Source: Pleodorina starrii
Lineage: Eukaryota; Chlorophyta; Chlorophyceae; Chlamydomonadales; Volvocaceae
DNA length: 64,000 bases
Assembly: GCA_030267565.1 (NCBI GenBank)
Contig: BRXU01000042.1
Location: 527,001 to 591,000 of the forward strand
Reading direction: 5' to 3'
Both the position numbers and the translations under genes were made by a program. Under the pieces are notes generated by a model, which was not told the DNA's origin, searched no databases, and saw nothing but the letters and a program-made list of their open reading frames with translations. Position 1 is the first letter of the stretch, and every line of letters begins with the position of its first letter. This document shows, one piece after another, positions 31,299 to 43,315 of the stretch.

Positions 31299-33370
31299 GC
31301 ACTTCGTTTTCTGGTTGACGGGAAAAGCGCAGGAGTGGGGCCAGCAGTGTTGCTATCTTGGGGTTTACAGCAGAAAATTTTTCAAAAAGTCGAGTTTCAG
31401 CAGAAATTCCGCAGGGTCGAATCTTCTGTAAAAATGGCGCCGCGGGCGAAAATTTTGCATAAATCTTCTCCAGCCAAACGAAAATCCTTAAGGATTTCAG
31501 GTGCTAATCTTCCGTGGTATCCTTACGACCAAGTCTGAAACCATGTCTTGTGAACAGAATCGGCCTGTGGCTCCGAAGCAAGTCACGTACACGTGTACGG
31601 TTAGATACCGTCCGTTGCGGCCTGACGCACAACCGCCCGACTTCGATGGGCGGAGTTTGGGGCAGGGACAATGCGTTGGGGAGGGCAGTGCGTTGGGGAG
31701 CGCGGGATGGGCAAAACGTGCATGGGCAGGAGGCAGGACGGGAGGCGACGAGGGGTCAACTCTCATCATCGAAGCAGTTTTTGGGAGCACATACACTGCT
31801 CTGCGCTCGTTAAGAGACACCCGCGCGAACTGGGATGACGTCCCAAGCACCCACCCACCCGCTCCTCCACACGGACGTGAACGGCCATATCCGTGCCAGC
31901 CTGTCACAGTAGGCAGTACCCTAGCACTAACTGCCGGTGGGTCCCATGGGCCCAACCCTCCCTCAATGATGGGCGGACACGAGGGATGGTGCTGGTCTGT
32001 AGTCGGCAGGCCCGTGAGGGTCTGAGTTAACTGCCCGGCCCCAGCAGCCACACGAGCAGGCCCACGTGTGTCAAGGCACCAGGTGCAGGTGGTGTGGGAA
32101 GACGCGGTCACTAACGTGCTCCCCACAATACCGTCCGCCCCGATGTGAGGGACGAGGCGCTAATAAGCGGGCTCCGGGATGTAGAAGTACTGGGAGGGAG
32201 TAGGTTGCTATTAGGGAAGGGGTTTCGGAGGGGAGTCGGTGTTTTGAGCATGCCACTGTGCCTTGCGTGCGTACGTGCTCGCGGTGTTTGCGATCCGTGC
32301 CAGTGAGCAGTGGTCCTATTATCCTTTCCGGATTATCGCCATCATGGCGCTGTGTCATGAGCTGTAGACACGCTGTTCCGCTGTCGTGTGACGTGCGGTG
32401 TACGGATGCACGGGGGCACCGCAGCTGGATGGGACCGCATTGGATATTCGTTCTTCTGGATGCTTTGCGGTGACGCGCGCTGAGGTTTGGCACGTGGGAG
32501 GAGGGAAACTCGCTTCGATTTGGACGTACGAAAATTTCTTGACTTTGAACACCATAAATCTTCGCCGGCCAGAAATTTAAAGCCATTTTGCAAGCCAAAT
32601 CTTCGCCTGCCAAACGAAATTTCTTAAAAATTTCCCTGGCAAATCTTCCGCGCAAAAGAAGTCCCCAGACGGAAGATAGCAACACTGGGGGCCAGGCATT
32701 ACTAAAGTCGTACACCGACAAAAATGAGGTCCTCACTTTGCCTGCATTGCGAGCTGCATTCCTTTTGCAATTTGGGGATGTGCGCCGTCATACCGAGCAA
32801 GAAGTGCGCGACCGTTTGTTTGCCGGGGAGCATAACATGAAATCTAGCGAACGCGTGCAAGAGTACACGCAGCGTTTCCGCGATATTATTCGAGATGCGC
32901 GTAGCATGACGCAAGTAGAAATGGTCACTTGGTACGTGCACGGCCTTCCACCGTCGATGCGCAAATGGTGCGCTACCGACGCAGCCGGTCGCGACTGGAA
33001 ACGCCTGGATGACTTAATTGAGTTCGCCCTTGGACAGGAAGTCCGTATGCGAGTTGCTAACTTGAAATCCGCGAACTTAAATTTTGTCTCCACCCCCCGT
33101 AACAAACTGTCCAAAAAACAGGATCGCCAGCAAAAGCGGCCGCCAATTAACTGCCGCGACTGTGGGCTCTTGAGAGATGACATCAAGGCCCATAAGGCGA
33201 GCGGCGAGTGCGACCGCGTTCTTCAAATCGCGGGCAAGCCGCCGCGGTTTAACCACAACGAGCGGAAGGGAGGACGCGGCGGCGGCCGGTTCGGCAACGG
33301 GGGCGGGCGCGGTGGTGGCCGGGGAGGCCGAGGCCAGGGTCGGCAGGACCCATCCCAGATGCAGGAGTGA
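31298..33370 (+). pseudogene. gag of Ty3 element A (interrupted)
   Basis: The first piece encodes AHFVFWLTGKAQEWG (to 31345). After the TIR insertion, coding resumes near 32690 (LLKSYTDKNEVLTL) and runs to a TGA at 33368-33370. It corresponds to the capsid-like region of element B (EHFVYFVTGKAQEWATD). Near the C-terminus a CCHC-type zinc finger is visible (CRDCGLLRDDIKAHKASGEC), followed by a Gly/Arg-rich tail. The stop is followed in the same frame by pol (see 33371). Confidence 0.82.
31347..32686. mobile_element. 1.34-kb TIR element inside gag
   Basis: Ends are GTGTTGCTATCTT and its exact complement. Looser similarity (AAATTTT, AAATCTTC words) runs ~180 bp inward on both sides. Duplicated gag sequence flanks it: TGGGGCCAGCA on the left, TGGGGGCCAGGCA on the right. 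Its ORFs show no transposase. Confidence 0.78.
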
Positions 33371-33837
33371 GGGTCCGGCAAGCGTGAAGGGAGAACGGCG
33401 GGTTCAGACGAACCTAAGCTTGCGGCGGTGTTGGCGCGTGAAACCTCTGAGGATGGGGTGCCACAGACCGTGCAAGCTGTAGCCGACACGAGTGATTTGC
33501 TTCCGCCACCGCCGCAAGGCGAATTTTCGGATCGTATGTTTTCGTTGGATGAATTTCGACGAATTGAGGGTGAACTAGAGAAGAAGTTCACATACGATGC
33601 CGCGGCGAACAATGACGGCAGCAATAGCTTGTGTAACCGCTTTGCCTGTCCTGAACGTTCCTTCTTCGACCAAGATGTCTCGGGGGAAATCGTTTGGGCT
33701 CACCCTCCCTATACTCAGATCCGGGAATGGCAGCAGCATTACGCCAAGTGCAAGGCAAAAGCACCGAGCAGTACGGCAGCGATGTTTGTCGCGCCACAAT
33801 GGCCGCACGTCGAGCAATTTTTTCGAGCAGCGGGATA
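33371..33837 (+). pseudogene. Dam-like methyltransferase domain of element A pol
   Basis: In the gag frame after the TGA, coding continues (GSGKREGR...) into a ~100-residue domain from RMFSLDEF to the insertion at 33838. Visible marks are FTYDAAANND (cofactor-side FDxAA pattern), DQDVSGEIVW and HPPY at about 33701-33712, where element B has NPPY. The arrangement resembles phage N6-adenine methyltransferases of the Dam/PF05869 type (FDLDAA...N...W.NPPY). The Asn-to-His change in the catalytic motif suggests lost or altered activity here. Confidence 0.6.
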
Positions 33838-34720
33838 TACAGGTGGGCAGGGGTATACTGGCACAGGGGGTAATGTGGCACAGTGCGATTTATTTCACGA
33901 ATACTTCAAACCAGGCAATGCCGCCTTAAACCCTGCATGTTTATGATGTAAATGACTGGCTGACGACGGTGGTCCACGTGAAAATGCGATTTGGTGGTTC
34001 CGGGGCCAACGATTTGGGCGGGGCCGACTTCGGCACATTTTGGTGCATGCAAAAGCGTATCCGCTCAAGTTAGCCATACAGGGGACATCTTTATAACATT
34101 ATTGATTAGGTTTTCGCGACGATCCACGCTAAGAGTTGAATTCTGGGAGACGCGGCACAATAATCGCCGAAGTACGACACCAGCGGGAAATCCCATGAAA
34201 CCACCCTTTCCATCGCTCACAGCTGTACAGCTTATGTATATTGATGTATTAAATAAACCTGCAAGCGAAGGGTCCTTCGCTCCAAGGCATGAAAAAGCGA
34301 CAGTTGCCGAAACCCTTGGGGGGGGCCTCGCGCCGGGTGATGGGCATGGCCATCATGGCGACTGGGCCGCAATGCTAGAATCACATAGAGAGTGTACGCG
34401 ACACCGAAGACGTTACTTAGCGTCCCTAAGGTTAGGATAAAAGATTCTGGTCGCGTAACTCGCCAGGAGTGGCAAGTATATGGCATTTCTGACCTGTGCC
34501 ACATTAGGCCGGAAATTCCCGACTCTGCATTTTTGACCCCTGACGAGCTTTTGCCCAATGATGGCTCCGTGGCGCACGTACATGTACCCGCCGGCTTTGG
34601 ACGTCGTACTATACATATAAGGCTATGTGCCTGCCGAAATTGACCTGTAAAATATGATGTTTGGTGTGAATGCGAGTTCGCCGCCGCGAAAGTGTGCCAG
34701 TATACCCCTGCCCACCTGTA
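33838..34720. mobile_element. 883-bp TIR element inside pol
   Basis: The 27-bp ends match perfectly in inverse. The left begins TACAGGTGGGCAGGGGTATA and the right ends with its complement. It separates RAAGY from LYKTYSPG, which are adjacent in element B. Non-autonomous, no credible ORF. Confidence 0.82.
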
Positions 34721-35316
34721 GGCTTTATAAAACCTACTCTCCGGGCTCAAAGTTGCTTTCGGTTCCTGATGCAGAGGGAGTGCGAAAGGAATTGCCAGAA
34801 AGCTTATGGCCGATTCAACTCTGGTGGGATCCACCAACCGAATCAGCGAAGCTCAACGTACTGCGACCAGGAAGCTCTTACACAATGACTTTCGACGGAT
34901 ACGCGGAGGCAAAACCCGTAAATATTCTCGTGGACAGCGGTGCTTGTTGCAACGGGTTAGCGCACGGTTTCATCGATCAAACGACCGTGAAACAGCTAGT
35001 CCTCAGGGTTCGTTCGTCACGCATATCCTCCGTACGGGTAGCGTCAGGCGAAACGACCAGACTTCTCGGAGAAGTCAGACTGCGCTTGCGAATTGGAAAA
35101 CACACGGAGCGAATTACTCTGCTCGTGCTGAAAGAGGGCGTCCCAGGGGTGCAAATTATTCTGAGCACAGACTGGCTCAAGCTTCGACAAGCCAAGCTCG
35201 ACTACAGCAAGGACACCCTCACAATTTCGCACAACGGCGCAAACCTCACCCTCACCCCGCAGTATGCCCAGCACGGGGCGGAAGGCTCCGACTTTATTTG
35301 GAGACCCGTGGCTTAA
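34721..35316 (+). pseudogene. Retropepsin-like protease region of element A
   Basis: An aspartic protease with catalytic DSG in NILVDSGACCNG (Asp codon 34933-34935) and the second hydrophobic block GVQIILSTDWLK. It would release pol enzymes from the polyprotein. The frame ends at 35316 while the RT frame (+1) is already open from 35264. Comparison with element B implies an extra base near 35280. Confidence 0.78.
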
Positions 35317-37294
35317 TGTGGCATTACCTCAGCTGTCAGAATCAGCTACCAACATACTCTCGGCAAAACAAGCAGCCAAGAGTATTGCACGAGGAGCGCG
35401 CAGTTATCTCATGATAGTGCGCAAGGAGCCGACGTCCAACGGCGATGCAACGCTCGCCGCAGAAGTCCAGAGCACACCGGGCAGTGCTCCCGACGACCTG
35501 GCACCGGACCAGGATATACAGGCGCTAATTTATGAATACAAGGACGTTTTTGAAGAGCTCCAAGGACTGCCGCCAGACCGCGGTATTGGTCACACAATTC
35601 CTCTCGTGCCGAACGCGGAACCGCCAGCCAAGCGTATGTACAGGCTTTCACCAAATGAAATTCAAGAGGTACGAAAACAGGTCACAGATCTTCTGGCGAA
35701 AGGTTTCATTGAGCCCTCCAATTCTCCCTTTGGGGCGCCAATCCTCTTCGTCCAGAAACCAAACGGCGAGCTCCGTTTGTGCCTTGACTTCCGGGCGTTA
35801 AATAAGCTCACGGTGAAACGGCGGTATCCCATGCCTAACATCACTGAAATTTTCGATACGCTACAAGGTGCGCGAGTGTTTTCCTCGCTTGACCTCCAGC
35901 AAGGCTATTATCAGATCCGTATTACTGATAAAGACGTCGAGAAGACGGGCTTTATCGCTCCGGGAATGGGTCAGTTCCAATTCAGGGTGCTTTGCTTTGG
36001 ACTGACCAACGCGCCTGCAACATTTCAGTCAGTGATGAATGGCATATTTGCTAAGCATATCGGCAAATTTGTGCTGGTATACTTAGATGACATTCTGGTG
36101 TTCAGCAAAACACCGGAAGAGCATGTACAGCACCTTCGTACCGTGCTTCAACTGCTCAGAGAGCACCAGTTCAAGGCAAAGCTGTCCAAATGTGAATTCA
36201 ACAAGCCACAGTTGAAATTCCTCGGCCACATTGTGAGCCGCGAAGGTCTGAAAGTCGACGATTCTAAAATCGCAACAGTACAGAATTGGCCTGTTCCCAA
36301 AGATGTTCGCAAATTGCGCGAATTCCTAGGCCTTGCCAACTATTTCAGACGCTTCATACAGGGGTATTCGGGGCTAGCAGCGCCCTTGACAGCTTTAACC
36401 AGTGTGAAAGTGCCCTTCATCTGGTCGCCCAAATGCCAAGCTGCATTTGATGGCATCAAATTCGCCTTGAGCAACGCACCTGTCCTCGCCCTACCACAGC
36501 TCGACAAACCTTTCGAGGTCTGGTCCGACGCGTCGGTTAACGGAACGGGCGCCGTACTTATGCAGAACGGCCACCCCGTAGCCTACACTAGTAAAAAATT
36601 TACTAGTGCAGAATACAACTACACGACCACGGATCAGGAATGCCTTGGAGTAATTCACGCACTCCAAGAGTGGCGCTGTTACCTAGAGGGAAGTGAATTT
36701 CTTCTGTTGACCGATCACAACCCCCTAGTGTATCTGCATGAGCAGCGCGGAGCTGGCTTGCTGTCGCGGAGACAAGCAAGGTGGATGGAGTACTTACAGC
36801 GCTTCAGTGGCATGAAGTGGGAGTACCGTCCGGGTCGAACAAACGTGGCAGACCCACTAAGCAGGGTACATGAGGCAGTGCTATCGGTGCTTGCCACTGC
36901 GCTTACGGGTAGCGACATTGGCAAACTCATTCGTGAGGGATATGCTGGAGATCCCTGGTTTAAGACACCGAAGGCGGCACGGTTGCAGTTAAAACGAAAG
37001 GACGGGTTCTGGTACCACGGTAACCAGATAGTCGTACCCAACGTCCCACAGCTGCGCACGCAAATCCTGAGGGAGTACCATGACACTCCGTTCAGTGGGC
37101 ATCCCGGTGCACACCGCACCCAAGACGCGATCGCAAAACGGTTCTGGTGGCCTGGCCTCCACACAGACGTGCAACAGTACGTTGCTTCGTGCCCAAAGTG
37201 CCAGCGCAACAAACCCCTTAATCAAAAGCCGGGGGTCTACTGCAACCTCTCCCGATCCCGCAGGGAGTGTGGGAAAGCGTATCAATGGATCTGA
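35264..37294 (+). pseudogene. RT-RNase H-integrase N-part of element A
   Basis: A reverse transcriptase with LDFRALNKLTVKRRYPMP, FSSLDLQQGYYQI, FGLTNAPATFQ and the catalytic YLDD (36080-36091). RNase H follows, with VWSDASVNGTGAV, TDQECLGV and TDHNPL. The integrase zinc domain is H-x3-H (HDTPFSGHPGAH) and CPKCQRN. One G is missing in the run near 37233, so the frame breaks off before the integrase core, which resumes at 37267. Confidence 0.9.
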
Positions 37295-38496
37295 TTACAC
37301 AGCTGCCAACAACGCAAGATGGGCACGACGCGATTGTAGTGTTTGTGGACCGGCTCAGCAAGATGACCCACTTTGCTGCCACACACACATCCATCACAGC
37401 AGAAGACTTGGCGCACCTGTTCGTGTCAACTGTCTTCAAGCAACACGGTTTACCCAAAAACATTGTCTCGGACCGCGATCCACGGTTCACGAGCAAGTTT
37501 TGGACAGAAGTAACACGCCTACTTGGCACTCAACTTTACATGAGTACGGCTTTTCATCCACAAACCGATGGCCAAACGGAACGGATGAACCGTCTCCTCG
37601 AGGAGACGCTACGGCACTACATTTCCCCGTTGCAAGACGACTGGGACAAACATCTACCGCTTGTTGAGTTTGCCATAAACAGCTCCAAGCAGGTATCGAT
37701 AGGCACAACTCCGTTCATGCTGAATGGTGGACGACAGCCACGCACCCCGGCTGATCTCCAACTGCCTACCAAAGTGCCGGCTGCCGCATCTTTTGAGTCC
37801 AACTTACGCGAACGACTCGCGAAGGCAAAGGCGTGCCTGCAAGCTGCGCAGGAACGACAGAAGACGTTCGCTGACCGCCGCCGGAAGGTGGTCGCGTTTT
37901 CTGAGGGTCAAGAAGTGTTGCTCCACACCAAGAACATTACGTTCAAAACCCCTGGAACGCGCAAACTCATGCCGCGCTACATCGGGCCGTTTCGCATTCT
38001 GAAAATGGTTACCCCGGTAGCAGCGAAGCTAGACTTGCCTCCTGAGATGCGCGTACACCCAGTGTTTCACGTTTCGCTTTTGCGACACTACAAGTCGGAC
38101 GGCAGAACACCCCCACCGCCAGCCTTCAATCTAGGCGGCGAAGACTATTGGGCGGTTGAGGCCATTGTGGATCACAAAGATGTTCCTATCGGTCGCGGCA
38201 AGCACCGGCGGGAATACTTTGTCAAATGGCACGGCTTTCCAGCTACGGATAACAGCTGGGAGCCTGAAGCGAATCTTCGCGAGTCCGCACCCGTGGAACA
38301 CGAGCTGGAGGCATATGAAGCAAAACTCCCAGAGGCGCAGCGCAAGGGAACGCGCCATGCGACCCTCTTGGACGAGTACAAAAGCTGCAGGAATGCACCT
38401 GCCCAGCCCCAACCCCAAACCCAAAAGCGGCACATTCCCGAACAAGAACAGCCGAACCAACCGCTTCGACGGTCCAAACGGCTGAAGAGAAGATAA
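37267..38496 (+). pseudogene. Integrase core and chromodomain of element A
   Basis: The catalytic D,D-35-E set is present: Asp in SMDLITQLP, Asp in IVSDRDPRFTSKFW, Glu in TDGQTERMNRLLEE. A chromodomain follows (VEAIVDHKD, EYFVKWHGFPATDNSWEP), as in chromoviruses, where it guides integration into marked chromatin. The tail is Gln/Pro and basic. It is intact apart from the upstream frameshift that unlinks it from RT. Confidence 0.9.
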
Positions 38497-38565
38497 ATCC
38501 GTACTACGGAGCTCTCGGGACGCTCGCTTCAGAGGGGGGGGGGAATGCAAGACGGGGATTCCGGA

Positions 38566-39272
38566 TGTCACGCCCGATTACCGTACTCGCTGGGTTTCAC
38601 ACACTCTGGATACCAGAACTCACCAGAAGGTTGTGGTGTTAAGGTAGAAAGAGAAGGAGGAAAGTGAAGCAATGGCAGCAGATAGGAATATTCCGCCTGC
38701 AGCACCAAAGCTGGAATAACGGAAAGCCGCCGAAGGAACGCCATCAGGTAGCACCATCAGGCTGACGAACTCGCTGCTCCGTAGCCCAATTCATAGACCG
38801 GCCAGTAGTCTGACTACGAAATATGTCAGGGTTCCGTTACAAACGAGTAGTGGTCCTCGGTACGCGACTTCCGGGTCTCATCGTTCCACGGGAGGGCCTG
38901 GGCTACATTCGCCCAATGATCCTAATTCCTCACATGATACTCACTGTCGCGAATCAGGCTACGACTAAGCGTCGAGCAGTCAATCGTGGCGCGAGACGCT
39001 GGGACAGCGTCGAAATGACCCTTAAGAACCAACAGATCATGACTGCCGTACCAGAAACCAACCACAGGTAAGCAAACCACCAGACTGCCAGGAGATCAAC
39101 GCAATGGAAATATTCCAACCATAAAACACATCTTCCAAACCAACCACATCTCAAATATGATACGCATCAGCGACCCACAGACCCATGCGACATTACACCG
39201 TAACCTCGCCTTCGACCTCAGACCAGCGCGCCTGTCCCGCAAATCGAACGAATTCAGCAATCCGTCATGACA
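38566..39272 (+). repeat. LTR 1 (707 bp), 3' LTR of element A
   Basis: It begins TGTCACGCCCGATTACCGTA and ends TCCGTCATGACA. A G-run likely to act as polypurine tract precedes it (38532-38545). It is followed after two bases by a second LTR. Confidence 0.75.
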
Positions 39273-39274
39273 GC

Positions 39275-41499
39275 TGTCACGCCCGATTACCGTACTCGCT
39301 GGGTTTCACACACTCTGGATACCAGAACTCCCCCCCCAGCCGACAGAAACGGCGGAAGGCGCCGTAAGGGCGGCTGACACACCAGAACAAGGAAACTGCC
39401 TGACTAACGCTAACCTACTGCCAGTCACTAAGCAATAGCAACGCAACACCGACATTGGCAAAACGCCAGGCTCACGACAAAGCACGCCAGAAACAACTGC
39501 CCCAGACAAATCATGTCCCGCACAGCTCAACCAGACCGAGAAAAGGTACCTATCTAGAAAGGAAAACCCTGAAGCGCAGACCGGCAAAGCAGAAACAGAG
39601 CACCGCCAAGGCAACGAAGGAGACAAACTACACCCAGTGCACAGGCTCAACAGGCCTGCACCGGGCAAAAGAAAGGCTGCGGGCTGGACCTACTCACATG
39701 GCACGCAACAGGTGAACACGGCCGACTGCTGGGATAGGCTAGCACTCCCTTGGGCCGCCCTCGCCAGCCAGGACTCTCTTCCTGAGGCTCATGCACCAAC
39801 CGACGGACGTAGCGAAACTCAGCGGCACACCATGAACGGAACACATTCAATAGGCTCAGGACTAAGGACTTTTGAGCCATTGCATTCCGTAAACATAATC
39901 CAATCCAGGAACTCCTCGGCCCTGCACGTGTGACTCTCGAAGTCGCTTGCACGGCAATCTGCATATCCCCTGGAAAACCCTGGCCCTGGTAAAACACTAT
40001 TCAACAGAACATCCCTCGGAAATCCCCTGGAGAACCCTTGTCCAGCACGGCTGGCAGAAACGGTGCACTAGAATGACACGTCTGCATGGGGAGTGAAACA
40101 CGGCGCACCTGCGCGGCCGGAATAAAGCCATTCCCGGAAAGCGCCACATACAAAAGAAGACCGCCCTATCAGAGGACCAGATGTCTGCGCCTGGAATGCC
40201 GCACTCGGGGGAAAACCCTGGCTAGCACGCCCCCCCTGGGTATCAAGGCCGTACACAAGGGGCCGCCGGTTGTCAAAGCTCTTCACGCTGCCGGCTTGCT
40301 AAAAGTCAAACCCGTCGGCTATCACGCATTATGCCGTAAGGAGCCGGCACACATCGCAAGCTACTGACCGCCGCTTATCTGCGGGCACGGGCAGGCTCTC
40401 CGTTCGGCCCCCGTCCCTTGGCTCACCCTCGCGCTGGTGGCTCGGCGCGCGCTGCTAAATCATGCCAAACAGGACCCCACCTGTGTAACCTCCTAATTAA
40501 GGCTATAATAACGCTGCCCGGTGACCTGCAACCTTCCCGCAAAGTAACTCGCAAGCGACGGACAACCCTATCGATGGCCGCCGGCGGGTACACGACAAGG
40601 AGCCGGACGCGTTTCGCACTCATTAACCCACTAAAAGGCATCCAGATCATGCATCGGTCTTCACAAAGGGTACTTGATCTCCCTTCCAAACGCTCAGGTC
40701 TCGGCGGGCATCACGATGAACATCACAGGCCGGCACTCGATCATAATCGCCGGCATGTTCAAGGCATAATCATCAATTAATAGCTCCATCGCGTAATCAC
40801 CAAGCGGTCTCGTAGCTCGATCCTGGCTGAAGCCAGGCATGGTCTCGTGTCAGAAGGTTGTGGTGTGAAGGTAGAAAGAGAAGGAGGAAAGTGAAGCAAT
40901 GGCAGCAGATAGGAATATTCCGCCTGCAGCACCAAAGCTGGAATAACGGAAAGCCGCCGAAGGAACGCCATCAGGTAGCACCATCAGGCTGACGAACTCG
41001 CTGCTCCGTAGCCCAATTCATAGACCGGCCAGTAGTCTGACTACGAAATATGTCAGGGTTCCGTTACAAACGAGTAGTGGTCCTCGGTACGCGACTTCCG
41101 GGTCTCATCGTTCCACGGGAGGGCCTGGGCTACATTCGCCCAATGATCCTAATTCCTCACATGATACTCACTGTCGCGAATCAGGCTACGACTAAGCGTC
41201 GAGCAGTCAATCGTGGCGCGAGACGCTGGGACAGCGTCGAAATGACCCTTAAGAACCAACAGATCATGACTGCCGTACCAGAAACCAACCACAGGTAAGC
41301 AAACCACCAGACTGCCAGGAGATCAACGCAATGGAAATATTCCAACCATAAAACACATCTTCCAAACCAACCACATCTCAAATATGATACGCATCAGCGA
41401 CCCACAGACCCATGCGACATTACACCGTAACCTCGCCTTCGACCTCAGACCAGCGCGCCTGTCCCGCAAATCGAACGAATTCAGCAATCCGTCATGACA
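39275..41499 (+). repeat. LTR 2, same family, split by a 1.52-kb insertion
   Basis: 39275-39330 and 40851-41499 together equal LTR 1. The second parts are both 649 bp and encode identical shadow ORFs, so the two LTRs are nearly identical. No internal element DNA follows LTR 2. Confidence 0.78.
39331..40850. mobile_element. 1.52-kb insertion in LTR 2
   Basis: Defined by comparison with LTR 1. It begins with a C run and CAGCCGACAGAAACGG and ends GGCATGGTCTCGTGT. I find no terminal repeats, clear target duplication or recognisable ORF. Confidence 0.6.
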
Positions 41500-41900
41500 C
41501 GGACTTAGCGCGACGCGCGGGTCCGACCCGTTGGTCACGTAACAACGTGAACCTTAAAAGTAACAGAATCAGACATATTAATAATAAATATTAATATAGT
41601 CCAAAGACTAGTGTGGTGTGTCACTAGTTGGAGGAGTTCTCAGAGAGAACACAGAAGATACTTGATCTGTCGTATCACGATACGGCACGCGGCTTGGCGA
41701 GGGCAGTGAAGTGGAAAAGCTCGTCGGGCTAGGGCATGGTGCCATTGCTTACACACTGCGGTCCAGGTTCAATACCTGGCTAGGCCCATACTCACGTTAC
41801 ACGTTCACTCGCTCAAGGAATAAAGATCCACGCTTCCGCACAGGTCTGCCACTCGGCAGACTAAGATAGAATCTCATTCATTACAGTGTCGCCTTTCACA
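41500..41900 (+). other. SINE candidate with tRNA-like T arm
   Basis: At about 41727-41795 a tRNA-like stretch ends in CCAGGTTCAATACCTGG, a perfect 5-bp T stem with 7-nt loop and a good pol III B box. The A-box region (GGGCTAGGGCATGGTGCC) is weak and no full cloverleaf can be drawn, so a functional tRNA gene is unlikely. Confidence 0.4.
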
Positions 41901-43315
41901 AGCGCCATTCATATTGAATTTGTTCTTCTGATGATCGCGGCGGGGGTCCAGAGCTCTCGACCGTCACGTCACCGTTCACGTAATAACCGTCACAGCTCGC
42001 CATCTGGTCTTTAAGTCGTGTTGCCTTCCCTCGCTATCATTTGTTGATACTCCTCCGCGCTGCCTTTTTTGGGCGGGGCCCCAGCGCGAAGCGCCCAGGG
42101 GGGCCCCGCCCTGTAGGATTGCCCATGTCCGTGTCTGTGGACTGTGAACTGTGGTGTCCTAACAAAAGTGCAGAATCTCGGCCAACGGAAATACTGCATA
42201 AGTAAAAGATTACATTCTTTATTGCACGGTAAATTTATTATTGGAACCCAACATCGCACGAGTAAAAACCAGTTTGGCAGTCTCCATGGACCGAGGCCGA
42301 GGTCAAAGCAAGGCCTCTCGGCCTATAATTAATTCCAGAAGATTCATCGTTCCTCAAAGTGGATTTCTGACATGACGGCGTGAAATGAATCTTCGTTTCG
42401 GCAACCAACTAAGTTTGCATTGCGAACATTCTTCCCGCGACCACACCACAGCAGCTCTGCTACCCGGTCCGACCGACTTGACGCATAATACTATTACAAA
42501 GGTTGCAAGGGACAAACCATGAGGGACAAACTGCTGGTTGTCGGACGCCAAGCGGCAAATTGCACGCACGATGCGGCGGTCTTCTGCTGCGGGCCGCCAA
42601 ACAAGTCCAGTCGGCAACCTAGGGGACTTCTGCATTCCCTGTCCTAATGTTAACGTTGTGAAGCCTACCCTACGGCGAATACCTCGGTAGCGAAGCCTGT
42701 GCACTCTCGTCGGCGTCAAGTGCACGTCGTCGCGACCCTCGCAAACTAACAGTTCCATTTGCAAGTCAGCCTGCGTGATGTGTAAATGATACACTCCATG
42801 TCTATTGTCAAGCTACTTAAGCCAAGCAATGCGCTCGCGGGAAGAGTTGCACAGTGCCGAGACGGCGCGCGATGCTAAATATGGGGCGGATTGCTGAAGC
42901 CGCAGGCATCTCAGATATAAACCTCTGGCTGTCTATCAGCAGGAATGCCGACACTCTCACACTTGACGCCCTCGCCGCCCTAGCACTCAACTTAACCCGT
43001 ACGGATTGAACGGGGCCCCGCCCTTTTTCCGGCTTCAAGGAAGCCGACACCAACCCCTTGTCATTGTCCGCTTTCTGCTTCGCATTGTCCGCTTCCCGGT
43101 TTCGGCGTTCTCCTTCCCGCTGTTCGCGCTCCCGTTGTTTGCATCGCACATATGGATTCCATTGTTTATACCATTCTTGCATGTGTTTTTATGCAACGTT
43201 TGCGTCCTCCAGGCGCTTGGGTCTCCTTCCTGCGCATTACGCATGCGTCACCGCGTTTCCTATCTATTGTGGTCCGTTCGGGCAAACGATGGGCGACTTC
43301 AATTGAAAAGCGTGT
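41900..43315 (+). repeat. Dispersed repeat split by the 1-kb element
   Basis: 41900-42065 and 43066-43315 are together the counterpart of 29635-30056. Confidence 0.78.
42066..43068 (-). mobile_element. 1-kb dispersed element, copy 2 of 3
   Basis: Inverse of 18120-19266. Ends are TTTTTTGGGCGGGGCCCC and AACCCCTTGT. The uninterrupted repeat at 29.8 kb fixes the boundaries to within a few bases. Confidence 0.8.

Larger units (their letters stand above)
31298..38500 (+). mobile_element. Ty3/gypsy chromovirus-type element A, 5'-truncated
   Basis: Order: Gag, Dam-like methyltransferase domain, protease, RT, RNase H, integrase, chromodomain, then a 3' LTR at 38566. It lacks its 5' LTR and N-terminal Gag. 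Two TIR elements (31347-32686, 33838-34720) interrupt it, and single-base frameshifts lie near 35280 and 37233. Coding otherwise remains well preserved. Confidence 0.88.

Noticed and set aside
33838..33946. C-terminal end of the element A methyltransferase ORF
   Set aside because: Residues after RAAGY are read through the end of the inserted TIR element and do not belong to the domain.
34232..34837. 201-residue minus-strand ORF
   Set aside because: Spans the end of the 883-bp TIR element and the opposite strand of pol; no domain.
37080..37667. Alternative ORF across the RT-integrase junction
   Set aside because: Out of frame with RT, RNase H and integrase motifs, which are better explained by one missing G near 37233.
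39331..40850. Coding potential of the insert in LTR 2
   Set aside because: ORFs of about 100 residues on both strands show no motif, codon bias or splice pattern.
41727..41795. Functional tRNA gene
   Set aside because: The T arm is good but the acceptor and D arms do not form a full cloverleaf; a SINE head is more likely.
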